From Pseudomonas spelaei (GTDB taxonomy: Bacteria; Pseudomonadota; Gammaproteobacteria; Pseudomonadales; Pseudomonadaceae), in NCBI RefSeq assembly GCF_009724245.1, contig NZ_WNNK01000024.1:26623-90622 (forward strand): a DNA stretch of 64,000 nt, read 5' to 3'. Positions within the stretch are counted from its first letter, which is position 1. The number at the start of each line of letters is the position of its first letter. The notes below the pieces were generated by a model. That model was given only the letters and a program-made list of their open reading frames with translations. It had not been told where the DNA came from and did no database searches. This document shows, piece by piece, positions 26,842-34,872 of the stretch. The translations under genes were made by a program, and so were the position numbers.

Positions 26842-27360
26842 GTGGACAACGGAGCGTTCGCGTCCAGGCAGCAATTTGAAAAGCTGTATGTCGACCACCA
26901 CAGTTGGCTGTGCAGCCTGTTGCGCCGCAAGCTGGGCAACTCGGTCGATGCCGCCGATCTGGCCCACGATGTCTATCTCAATCTGATCAAGAAGGGCCGG
27001 GTGCCCTCCACCGAGGATTCTCGCTGCCACCTGACCCAAATCGCCAAAGGCATGGTGATCGACCTGTATCGCCGCCGCCGTCTTGAGGCCTGCCATCTGG
27101 AGGCGCTCAAGTTGCAGGCCGAACCTCTCGCGCCTTCAGAAGAGCGACGCGCCCTGGTGACTGAAACGCTGACGCAGATCGATGACGCATTGCACAGCAA
27201 ACCGGCCAAGACTCGCCAGGCGCTGCTGCTGTGCAAGTTGCATGGCATGGGCCACCGTGACATTGCCACCGAGTTGAAGGTGTCGGTGTCTTCCGTCGAG
27301 AAGTACATCGCTTCAGGCCTGCGAGCCTGCTACCCGTTCGTGCCCGGGCTCGGGCCTTGA
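26842..27360 (+). CDS. ECF sigma factor, iron-starvation (FecI/PvdS) type
   Basis: 172 residues. Region 2 is visible as RKLGNSVDAADLAHDVYLNL and region 4 as KLHGMGHRDIATELKVSVSS followed by VEKYIASGLRAC. GTG start with AGGAGAGG about six bases upstream. Fur-box-like sequence lies 55 bases upstream. FecI-type sigma factors usually have a FecR anti-sigma gene next to them; none is found here and the TonB receptor has no signalling domain, so it may act like PvdS-type factors controlled by Fur alone or by a distant anti-sigma. Likely targets are the two operons sharing the motif at 27390 and 34800. Confidence 0.9.
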   Translation: MDNGAFASRQQFEKLYVDHHSWLCSLLRRKLGNSVDAADLAHDVYLNLIKKGRVPSTEDSRCHLTQIAKGMVIDLYRRRRLEACHLEALKLQAEPLAPSEERRALVTETLTQIDDALHSKPAKTRQALLLCKLHGMGHRDIATELKVSVSSVEKYIASGLRACYPFVPGLGP

Positions 27361-27389
27361 ACGGCCTCGCAAATTAATGAACATCTCGA

Positions 27390-27419
27390 TTGAGGATTTT
27401 GCGTTGCCGTTCGGAATAC
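27390..27419 (+). promoter_or_regulatory. Candidate ECF sigma promoter, copy 1
   Basis: 30 bases, 24 of them identical to 34800-34829. Shared blocks are TTGAGG, TTT, GCGTT and GTTCGGAA. It lies 86 bases ahead of the ABC transporter operon. Which block is the -35 and which the -10 cannot be settled by eye. Confidence 0.6.
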
Positions 27420-27504
27420 AAGGTACGCAGCGCGCAAACCCCTCGAGTGCAAAGGAAGTCAGGCATGCCTTCAGGCTGCCTGCAGTGGTTATTCAGGAGA
27501 GCTC

Positions 27505-29298
27505 ATGAGTGTTAAAGATGAACCCGCCACGACTGGCTCGGTATCCCAGGTACTCAGGCCCATACGTGGGCGACTGATTATTGCGGCGGTGTTGGCCGCT
27601 ATCGGCACCATGCTGACACTGGTGCCCCTGGCCGGTATCGCCCATGTCGCTCAGCTTGCAATGGGTCAGGCCGACGTTGCTACCGCCTGGGGCCAGATGC
27701 AGGATCAGGTCTGGCGGGTGGTCATCATCAGTCTGGTCTGCCTGTTCCTGGGGATGACGCTGATCTCGATGGGCGAAATGGTCGCGCACCTGGCCGACAA
27801 TCACATCACCGGCCATTTGCGCCGGGCGATTACCCGGCGGCTGGCCAAGGTGCCACTGGGCTGGTTTACCAGCCGGGCCTCGGGCGAGGTCAAGCAAGCG
27901 ATGCAGGATGACATCGGCACGCTGCACAGCCTGACCGCGCATTTCTTTACCACGCTGGGCCGCACTATCGGCGCGATTGTTATCTCGATCCTCTACCTGT
28001 TCGCCATGGACTGGCGCATGGCGATTGTCTCGCTGCTGCCGTTCCCGCTGTTTTTCCTGTTCTTCTCCAGGGCCACCAAGGCCAGCGGGGCGAACATGCA
28101 GTCATTTGGCGCTGGCATGGCGCGCATCAACAACGCAGTGGTTGAGTTCGTCAACGGCATTCCCGTGGTCAAGGCTTTCGGTGTCGAAGGCAAGGCCCAT
28201 GGCAGCTACCGCGAGGCGGTCGATGGCTTCGCTGACGCGTTTAACGACTTCACTCGGCCGCTGGTCAGTGCGATGGCCAACGCCCACGCGATGATCGCCC
28301 CGGTGGCGGTACTTGGCGTGGTGCTGGCGTTTGGCACGTTGTGGGTGAGCCTGGGCTGGATCACGCCGGTCGAGGTGTTGCCCTTCGCTCTGGTGGCGCC
28401 GGGCATCTGCGCACCCCTGCTGCTGCTGAGCTACGTCACCCACGACTTGAACAATGCCACCGGCGCTGCCCAGCGCGTGCATACGCTGCTGCAAACACCG
28501 GTGTTGGAAACCTTGGCGGGCGCCGCGCCGACGCTGGCGGACAATGCCGAAATTCGTGTCGAGCAACTCGGCTATAGCTACGACGGCCAAACCCCGGTGC
28601 TCAAGGATGTCAGCTTCACCCTCAAGCCTGGCACGGTGACGGCGATTGTCGGTGCTTCCGGCTCGGGCAAGTCGACCTTGGCCCGCCTGTTGCTGCGTTT
28701 CTTCGATCCGAGTGAAGGGCGCATCACCCTGGGCGGCGTCGACCTCAGGCAGATCGAGAGCGCGCAGTTGTACCGGCGCATCGGCTTTGTGCTGCAGGAA
28801 GTGCGCCTTATCCATGCCAGCCTGCGCGACAACATCGCCTTGGGCCGCCCCTCGGCCAGCCAGCAGGAAATCGAAGAGGCCGCCCGCACCGCCAACATTC
28901 ACGAGCGCATCCTCGCCTTGCCACGGGGTTACGACTCGGTGATCGGTGAGGATGTGCAGCTTTCCGGCGGCGAGTTGCAGCGTGTGAGTATCGCCCGCGC
29001 CGTACTGCTTGATCCGCCGGTGCTGGTGCTCGATGAAGCCACGGCGGCCGCCGATGCCGAGAATGAAGTGAAGCTCCAGCAAGCGCTGTCGCGATTCGCC
29101 CAGGGCCGCACCTTGATGGTGATCGCGCACCGGCTCGATACGGTGATGCACGCCGACCAGATCATCCTGATCGACAACGGCACGATCTGCGAGCAGGGAC
29201 GTCACCACGAACTGCTCGCCCGCAAAGGCCGCTACGCCCGACTGTGGGCGCTGGGCGGCTACGAACAGGCCAAGGAACAGGCGGTATCGTCATGCTGA
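27505..29298 (+). CDS. Half-size ABC transporter with fused permease and ATPase (YbtP/IrtA-like)
   Basis: 597 residues: six membrane helices, then an ATPase with Walker A GASGSGKSTLARLLL, signature LSGGELQRVSIARAV and Walker B VLVLDEATA. Pairs with the next gene, which overlaps by seven bases, to form a heterodimer. Paired half transporters in siderophore loci are either exporters or, as with YbtPQ and IrtAB, importers of the iron complex. It heads the operon that continues through the FecCD-type permeases and binding protein. Direction of transport is not determinable from sequence. Confidence 0.88.
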   Translation: MSVKDEPATTGSVSQVLRPIRGRLIIAAVLAAIGTMLTLVPLAGIAHVAQLAMGQADVATAWGQMQDQVWRVVIISLVCLFLGMTLISMGEMVAHLADNHITGHLRRAITRRLAKVPLGWFTSRASGEVKQAMQDDIGTLHSLTAHFFTTLGRTIGAIVISILYLFAMDWRMAIVSLLPFPLFFLFFSRATKASGANMQSFGAGMARINNAVVEFVNGIPVVKAFGVEGKAHGSYREAVDGFADAFNDFTRPLVSAMANAHAMIAPVAVLGVVLAFGTLWVSLGWITPVEVLPFALVAPGICAPLLLLSYVTHDLNNATGAAQRVHTLLQTPVLETLAGAAPTLADNAEIRVEQLGYSYDGQTPVLKDVSFTLKPGTVTAIVGASGSGKSTLARLLLRFFDPSEGRITLGGVDLRQIESAQLYRRIGFVLQEVRLIHASLRDNIALGRPSASQQEIEEAARTANIHERILALPRGYDSVIGEDVQLSGGELQRVSIARAVLLDPPVLVLDEATAAADAENEVKLQQALSRFAQGRTLMVIAHRLDTVMHADQIILIDNGTICEQGRHHELLARKGRYARLWALGGYEQAKEQAVSSC

Positions 29299-31061
29299 AA
29301 ACCTTTATTCAACTGCTGGGTGAAGAGGCCCCGGTACTGCGCCGGTACCTCTGGATGACGCTGGTCTACGGCCTGCTCTGCGGGCTGACGATTGTCACCC
29401 TGGTGCCGGTGCTCACCCATCTGTTGGGCAGTGATGTGCGCTCGGCAGGGCAATGGCTGATCGCGCTGGTGATCGGTGTGGTGGTGTGCTGGGCGCTACG
29501 ACGCACCGTGGAAAAAGCCGGTATCCGTGTCGGCATCGCCGTTCTCCAGCGTGGCCGTCATCGGCTCGGCGACCATGTGGCGCGTCTGCCGGTGGGCTGG
29601 TTCAACGCACAAAACACCGCACGGCTGAGCCATGTGACCTCCCAGGGCATGATGGAAATGGCCCAGCTACCCGCTCACGTTTTTACGCCGCTGATCACGG
29701 GTGTGGTTACACCGGTAGTGATCCTTGTTGCGTTGTTCGCGTTGCATTGGCAAATGGGGTTGATCGCACTGGTGACACTGCCGATCCTGTTTGGTGTCTT
29801 TGCGCTGACCGCTCACTTGGGCCAGCGTGCCGACCAAAGCTTCCAGCACAACGCCGCGCATGCCAGCCAGCGCATGGTTGAGTTTGCCCAGGCGCAATCG
29901 GTGCTACGCGCCTTCAATGGCGAGGACGGCGGTACCCAGTTTCTCGAGCAGGCCATCGGGCGCCAGCAGCAGTCTGCAAAGCGGCTGATTCACGTCTCGG
30001 CGATGTCGGTGGTGTTCAACGCCTGGGCGGTACAGGCCGGCTTCGCCGTGTTGCTGGTGGCCGCCACGCTATGGCTCGGTGACCAGTTGGGCGCAAGCCT
30101 GGAACCGGGTTCGGTCATCGCCGTGATCGTGTCGTTGCTGCTGGTCAGTCGCTTCATCGACCCGTTGCTGGAAGTGGCCGGTTATAGCGAGGTGCTGCGT
30201 GGCGCGCGCGGTCAGCTGGATGCGGTGCGCGGGATCTTTGCGGTCAAGCCCCTGCCTGAGCCGCAGGCCCCGCAAGCGCCGGTCGATGGATCTGTTGAGT
30301 TGCGCAACGTGAGCTTTCGCTATGCCGAGGATCAGGCTGATGTACTGCGCGATGTCAGCCTGCGTATCGAGCCCGGCAGCATGACCGCGCTGGTCGGTGC
30401 TTCCGGCTCGGGCAAGACCACCCTGGTGCGGCTGATTGCGCGCTTCTTCGACGTGACGCAGGGCAGCGTGATCGTGGGCGGTGTGGATGTCCGACAGATG
30501 TCCAGTGAACAATTGGCCGGTCAGATCAGCCAGATCTTTCAGGACGCTTACCTGTTCCAGGGCAGCATCGCCGACAACATCCGCATCGGTAAACCCGATG
30601 CCAGCGATACCCAGGTGATGGAAGCGGCACAACAAGCCGGGGTCGTGGAGATCATCGAGCGCCTGCCCCAAGGCCTGGATACACCGGTGGGCGAGGGCGG
30701 TGCACGACTGTCCGGCGGTGAGCGCCAGCGGATTTCCATCGCCCGTGCGCTGATCAAGGACGCGCCGATTCTGTTGGTCGACGAAGCCACTGCCGCTCTC
30801 GACGCCGAGAACCAGGCCGCCATTGCCGAAGCACTCGCCCGCTTGCGCGGCACCCGCACGCTGATCGTCATTGCGCATCAGCTGTCGACGGTGGCCATGG
30901 CCGACCAGATTGTGGTGCTTGATCACGGCCAGATCAGCGAGCAGGGTTCCCATGCGCAATTGAGTGCCACGCCAGGGCTCTACGCGCACTTTCTCGCGCA
31001 ACGCCGAGCCGCGAAAGGCTGGCGGATTGCCGGGACGTCTGACAGTGAGGGCGGTTCTTGA
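29292..31061 (+). CDS. Half-size ABC transporter with fused permease and ATPase (YbtQ/IrtB-like)
   Basis: 589 residues from ATG 29292, overlapping the previous gene by seven bases. N-terminal membrane region followed by an ATPase with Walker A VGASGSGKTTLVRLIARFFD, signature LSGGERQRISIARAL and Walker B ILLVDEATAALD. Both nucleotide sites look intact in both subunits. Same comments on transport direction as its partner. Its stop overlaps the start of the permease gene by four bases. Confidence 0.88.
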   Translation: MLKTFIQLLGEEAPVLRRYLWMTLVYGLLCGLTIVTLVPVLTHLLGSDVRSAGQWLIALVIGVVVCWALRRTVEKAGIRVGIAVLQRGRHRLGDHVARLPVGWFNAQNTARLSHVTSQGMMEMAQLPAHVFTPLITGVVTPVVILVALFALHWQMGLIALVTLPILFGVFALTAHLGQRADQSFQHNAAHASQRMVEFAQAQSVLRAFNGEDGGTQFLEQAIGRQQQSAKRLIHVSAMSVVFNAWAVQAGFAVLLVAATLWLGDQLGASLEPGSVIAVIVSLLLVSRFIDPLLEVAGYSEVLRGARGQLDAVRGIFAVKPLPEPQAPQAPVDGSVELRNVSFRYAEDQADVLRDVSLRIEPGSMTALVGASGSGKTTLVRLIARFFDVTQGSVIVGGVDVRQMSSEQLAGQISQIFQDAYLFQGSIADNIRIGKPDASDTQVMEAAQQAGVVEIIERLPQGLDTPVGEGGARLSGGERQRISIARALIKDAPILLVDEATAALDAENQAAIAEALARLRGTRTLIVIAHQLSTVAMADQIVVLDHGQISEQGSHAQLSATPGLYAHFLAQRRAAKGWRIAGTSDSEGGS

Positions 31062-32002
31062 GTCGTGCAGCCTTACTGATCCTGTTTGCCGTGCTCTGTT
31101 GCCTTTCGTTGATGGTGGGGGTCAAACAGGTTTCCTGGACCGAACTGTTCACGTTTTCCGATGACGCCTGGCTGACCCTGACTGCCAGCCGCCTTCCACG
31201 CCTCGCTGCCCTGATCCTGACTGGAGTGGGGCTGGCCGTGTGTGGTGTGATCCTGCAGCAGATCGTGCGTAACCGCTTCGTAGAACCGGCGACTTCCGGC
31301 GGCCTGGATGCAGCAAAGCTGGGCATCCTGATTTCACTGACGGTGGCGCCCGCCGCCGGTGCGGCCGGCCGGATGCTGTTTGCCCTGGCGTTCTGCTTTG
31401 CGGCGAGCCTGCTCTATGTCGCGATCATCCGCCGTATCAAGTTCAAGAACACCGTGATGGTTCCGGTCATTGGCCTGATGTACGGCAGCGTATTGAGCGC
31501 CATCGCCGAGTTCTACGCCTACCGTCACAACATCTTGCAGAGCATGCAGGGCTGGATGCTCGGTGACTTCTCGAAGATCGTCCAGGGCAACTACGAGATC
31601 ATCTACCTGATCTTGCCGATCGTGGTGCTCACTTATCTATTCGCGCACCGCTTTACCGTGCTCGGTATGGGCGAGGGCATGGCCAGCAGCCTGGGCCTGA
31701 ACTACGCGGCTAACGCGGCACTGGGGCTGATGCTGGTGGCGGTCACTGTCTCTGCCACGGTGATTACCGTGGGGGCGATTCCCTTTGTCGGGTTGGTGAT
31801 TCCCAATCTGGTGGCGCTGCACTACGGCGAGAACCTGGAGCGAACATTGCCCATCGTCGCCCTGTGCGGCGCGTCGCTGTTGTTGGCGTGCGACATCCTC
31901 GGCCGTTTGCTGATCTACCCCTTCGAAGTGCCCATCGGCCTGACGGCGGGCAGTGTGGGCGGTGTGTTGTTCCTCGTGCTGCTGATCAGGAAGTACACAT
32001 GA
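31058..32002 (+). CDS. Iron-siderophore ABC permease, FecCD type (FatD-like)
   Basis: 314 residues, about nine hydrophobic helices. Family landmarks are LPRLAALILTGVGLAVCGVI near the N-terminus and GAIPFVGLVIPNLV near the C-terminus, the latter being the loop that contacts the ATPase. Probable TTG start at 31058 inside a TTGA overlap with the preceding stop. One of two permease subunits for import of the ferric siderophore from the periplasm. Confidence 0.88.
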   Translation: MSRAALLILFAVLCCLSLMVGVKQVSWTELFTFSDDAWLTLTASRLPRLAALILTGVGLAVCGVILQQIVRNRFVEPATSGGLDAAKLGILISLTVAPAAGAAGRMLFALAFCFAASLLYVAIIRRIKFKNTVMVPVIGLMYGSVLSAIAEFYAYRHNILQSMQGWMLGDFSKIVQGNYEIIYLILPIVVLTYLFAHRFTVLGMGEGMASSLGLNYAANAALGLMLVAVTVSATVITVGAIPFVGLVIPNLVALHYGENLERTLPIVALCGASLLLACDILGRLLIYPFEVPIGLTAGSVGGVLFLVLLIRKYT

Positions 32003-32949
32003 GAGGCGTGGCTACCCGCTATGGCCTCTGGGGGCTGGTGCTGATCCTGGCGATAGCGTTCCTGTTGCTGGGCTCAGGCTTTGACTTCGAGTACGTCATT
32101 CCCAAGCGGCTGACCCGTTTGGCCGCGATGGGCATTGCCGGGGTCTGCATTGCCTATTCTTCGGTGATTTTCCAGACCATTGCCGGCAACCGGATACTGA
32201 CGCCGGCGATCATGGGGTACGAGGCAATCTACCTGCTGTTCCAGGCTCTGCTGATCCTGGTGCTGGGCACCCAGAGCCTGGTGCTGCTGGGGCGTAACGG
32301 CAATGTGTTGCTGTCGATCCTGCTGATGCTCGCCTATTCGTGGCTCATTCACCGCTGGCTGTTCCGTGACGGACGCAACAACGTGTACCTGCTGCTCCTG
32401 CTGGGGCTGGTACTGAGCATGGTGATGGGGACCTTTACCCAGTTTATCCAGCTGAAGATCAGCCCCGGCGAGTTCTCGATTTTCCAGGGCTTCAACTACG
32501 CCTCCTTCAACAAGGCGCAACCCGGGCAAGTGATCTATTCGGGCCTGCTGGTGGCGGTGGTGTGCTGCATCGCGCAAAGAACCTTGCCGGTGCTCGATGT
32601 GCTGTCGCTGGGGCGTGACCAGGCGATTTCCCTGGGGGTCGATTATCAGCGCAGCGTGCGTCTGCAACTTGCGCTGATCGCGATGCTGGTGGCGGTCTCC
32701 ACCAGCCTCGTCGGGCCGACGGCCTTCATGGGCGTGTTCGTGGCGAACATCACCTATGCGCTTGCCCGCACCGCCCGGCACAGGGTGACGCTGCCCATGA
32801 GTTGCGCCATCGCCATCGGCATTTTCATCATCGCCCAGTACCTGGTCGAGCAGATGTTCAACTACAACACCTCCGTCAGCATTCTCATCAACCTGGTGTG
32901 TGGCGTGTATTTCCTCGCGCTGATGGTTCGAACCCGAGGCGCCCCATGA
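31999..32949 (+). CDS. Iron-siderophore ABC permease, FecCD type (FatC-like)
   Basis: 316 residues, very hydrophobic, with GIAGVCIAYSSVIFQTIAGN near the start and the ATPase-contact segment VGPTAFMGVFVANITYALA. ATG at 31999 in a four-base overlap with the previous stop. Second permease subunit of the importer. Confidence 0.88.
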   Translation: MRGVATRYGLWGLVLILAIAFLLLGSGFDFEYVIPKRLTRLAAMGIAGVCIAYSSVIFQTIAGNRILTPAIMGYEAIYLLFQALLILVLGTQSLVLLGRNGNVLLSILLMLAYSWLIHRWLFRDGRNNVYLLLLLGLVLSMVMGTFTQFIQLKISPGEFSIFQGFNYASFNKAQPGQVIYSGLLVAVVCCIAQRTLPVLDVLSLGRDQAISLGVDYQRSVRLQLALIAMLVAVSTSLVGPTAFMGVFVANITYALARTARHRVTLPMSCAIAIGIFIIAQYLVEQMFNYNTSVSILINLVCGVYFLALMVRTRGAP

Positions 32950-33728
32950 TTTCCCTCAGTCACGTCTATAAGGCGTATGGCAACAAGCACGTCCTGAGCG
33001 ACGTCAGCGTTCAGTTCCCGCCAGGGCAGGTGACCTCGCTGATTGGCCCCAACGGGGCAGGCAAGACCACGTTGCTGATGTTGATCGCGCGCCTGTTGGC
33101 ACCAACCCGGGGCGACCTGCTGATTGGCGGGCGCAGCATTGCGGATGTGCCGATCCGCGACTATGCCAAGCGCGTCGCCACCTTGCGTCAATCCCCCGAC
33201 TTCAACCTGCGGTTGACCGTTGAAGAACTGGTGGCCTTCGGGCGCTTTCCCTACAGCCGTGGGGCGCTCACCGCTCACGATCGCCAGGCCATCGACGAGG
33301 CCATCGAGTTTCTGTCGCTGCAACCGCTGCGTCTTTCTTACATCGATGAACTCAGCGGCGGGCAGCGGCAGATGGCGTTCCTGGCGATGACCATTGCCCA
33401 GCAAACCGATTACTTGCTGCTGGACGAGCCACTCAACAACCTCGACATGAAGCATGCCGTACAGATCATGCGCGCGCTGCGCCGCTTGTGCGACGAACAG
33501 GGGCGCACGGTAATTCTGGTGGTGCATGACATCAACTTCGCCGCCAACTATTCCGACCATATCGTGGCCATGAAAAACGGCGCGGTGCATTGCCGTGGCC
33601 CGGTGGCGGAGGTCGTCACCGAGGCGCGCTTGCGCGATCTGTTTGATCTGGATTTCGAGATCCTGCAGAGCGAGCAGGGGTTCGTCTGCAACTACTTCAA
33701 CCCATCACCGTCAAGGGAGCTGATATGA
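32946..33728 (+). CDS. Iron-siderophore ABC ATPase (FepC/FatE type)
   Basis: 260 residues. Walker A GPNGAGKTTLLMLIARLL, signature LSGGQRQMAFLAMTIAQQ, Walker B LLLDEPLNNLD and switch histidine VVHDINFAANYSD. Powers the two FecCD-type permeases. Overlaps the genes on both sides by four bases. Confidence 0.93.
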   Translation: MISLSHVYKAYGNKHVLSDVSVQFPPGQVTSLIGPNGAGKTTLLMLIARLLAPTRGDLLIGGRSIADVPIRDYAKRVATLRQSPDFNLRLTVEELVAFGRFPYSRGALTAHDRQAIDEAIEFLSLQPLRLSYIDELSGGQRQMAFLAMTIAQQTDYLLLDEPLNNLDMKHAVQIMRALRRLCDEQGRTVILVVHDINFAANYSDHIVAMKNGAVHCRGPVAEVVTEARLRDLFDLDFEILQSEQGFVCNYFNPSPSRELI

Positions 33729-34708
33729 GCACCGGTAACGCAAAAAGAATCTGTGGGGCACTGCTGGCAGTCGCTGTGGCGGCCGGTCTGCAAGGATGTG
33801 ACAAGCCGTCGGCAGAGGCGCCTGCGCCCGCCACCGCGCAGGCGCACTACGAGCCGATCAAGATCGAGCATCCGTTGGGGACGACGGTGATCACCAAGCT
33901 TCCGGAGCGCGTGGTGGCCTTCGACATGAGTGAGCTCGATACACTCGACCAACTGGGTGCGCCGGTGGTGGGCATCGCCAAGGACTATGTCGCCAACTTC
34001 CTCGTCAAGTACCGTGACGACCCGAACATCATGGATGTGGGGTCGACCATCCAGCCCAACCTTGAGCGGTTGCATGCCCTCAAGCCCGACCTGATCCTGA
34101 TCTCGCCGCTCCAGGCGCAGAGCTACGCGGAGTTGAGCCAGATCGCGCCGACGGTCTATGACGATGTGGACCTGACCAACAAGCAGGGCAATCTGATCAC
34201 CACGGCCAAGAACCATTTGACCACCCTGGGGCAGATCTTCGGCAAGGAAGAACTGGCCCGCCAGAAAGTCGCGGAAATGGACGCCAAGGTGGAGCAGACC
34301 CGACGCGTGACCGAAGGGCGCCCCGAGAAAGCGCTGATCGTGCTGCATAACAATGGAGCCTTTACCTCCTATGGCGTGAAGTCGCGCTACGGCTTCATCT
34401 TCGACACCCTGGGCGTGAAACCGGCCAGTACCGACATCGAGGCCGGCTTGCATGGCCAGCCGATTTCCAATGAATTTATCCAGCAGGCCGATCCCGACAT
34501 TCTCTACGTGATCGACCGCACGGCGGTGATGGAGCGGCGGCCGGCGCTGGATATGAAGAGCCTGGACAACCCGCTGCTGCGCAAGACCAAGGCCTGGAAC
34601 AACGGGCATGTGATCTTCGTCGATGCCCAGACCTGGTACCTGTGCACCGCCAGTGTGACGTGCCTCAATCGCATGGCTGACGAGGTGGTTCAGGGCTACA
34701 AGGGCTGA
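33725..34708 (+). CDS. Siderophore-binding lipoprotein (FatB-like)
   Basis: 327 residues. The signal peptide ends in a lipobox (AAGLQGC), so it should be anchored in the membrane facing the periplasm. The TroA/FepB-type fold is supported by RVVAFDMSELDTLDQLGAPV, LKPDLILISPLQAQSY and PDILYVIDRTAVM. It should capture the iron complex delivered by the outer-membrane receptor. Last gene of the transport operon; a terminator follows. Confidence 0.9.
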   Translation: MSTGNAKRICGALLAVAVAAGLQGCDKPSAEAPAPATAQAHYEPIKIEHPLGTTVITKLPERVVAFDMSELDTLDQLGAPVVGIAKDYVANFLVKYRDDPNIMDVGSTIQPNLERLHALKPDLILISPLQAQSYAELSQIAPTVYDDVDLTNKQGNLITTAKNHLTTLGQIFGKEELARQKVAEMDAKVEQTRRVTEGRPEKALIVLHNNGAFTSYGVKSRYGFIFDTLGVKPASTDIEAGLHGQPISNEFIQQADPDILYVIDRTAVMERRPALDMKSLDNPLLRKTKAWNNGHVIFVDAQTWYLCTASVTCLNRMADEVVQGYKG

Positions 34709-34731
34709 TCCGCCAAGCGTATTGGCAGCAC

Positions 34732-34768
34732 AAAGGGCGGGTGCCATTTCGGTACCTGCCCTTTTTTT
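34732..34768 (+). terminator. Rho-independent terminator of the transport operon
   Basis: AAAGGGCGGGTGCC pairs with GGTACCTGCCCTTT (two imperfect positions) and is followed by seven T in total. It separates the transport operon from the receptor gene. Confidence 0.85.
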
Positions 34769-34785
34769 GTAAAAAATATATAAAT

Positions 34786-34804
34786 GCTAATGATTGCTAT
34801 TGAG
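34786..34804. promoter_or_regulatory. Probable Fur box upstream of the TonB receptor
   Basis: GCTAATGATTGCTATTGAG matches the Fur consensus (reverse orientation) at about 12 of 19 positions, with an intact TAATGATT. It overlaps the left end of the candidate ECF promoter. Confidence 0.5.
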
Positions 34805-34829
34805 GGTTTCGCGTTCTGGTTCGGAAAAC
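34800..34829 (+). promoter_or_regulatory. Candidate ECF sigma promoter, copy 2
   Basis: Matches 27390-27419 at 24 of 30 bases (TTGAGG, TTT, GCGTT, GTTCGGAA). It lies 44 bases ahead of the receptor start. Confidence 0.6.
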
Positions 34830-34872
34830 CTAGTGAATACATTCCAACTCTCCGAATCGAAAGGAACCCAGC

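Noticed and set aside
28102..29208. 368-codon minus-strand frame over the ABC transporter
   Set aside because: Shadow of the ATPase-coding sequence; composition is typical of antisense GC-rich DNA.
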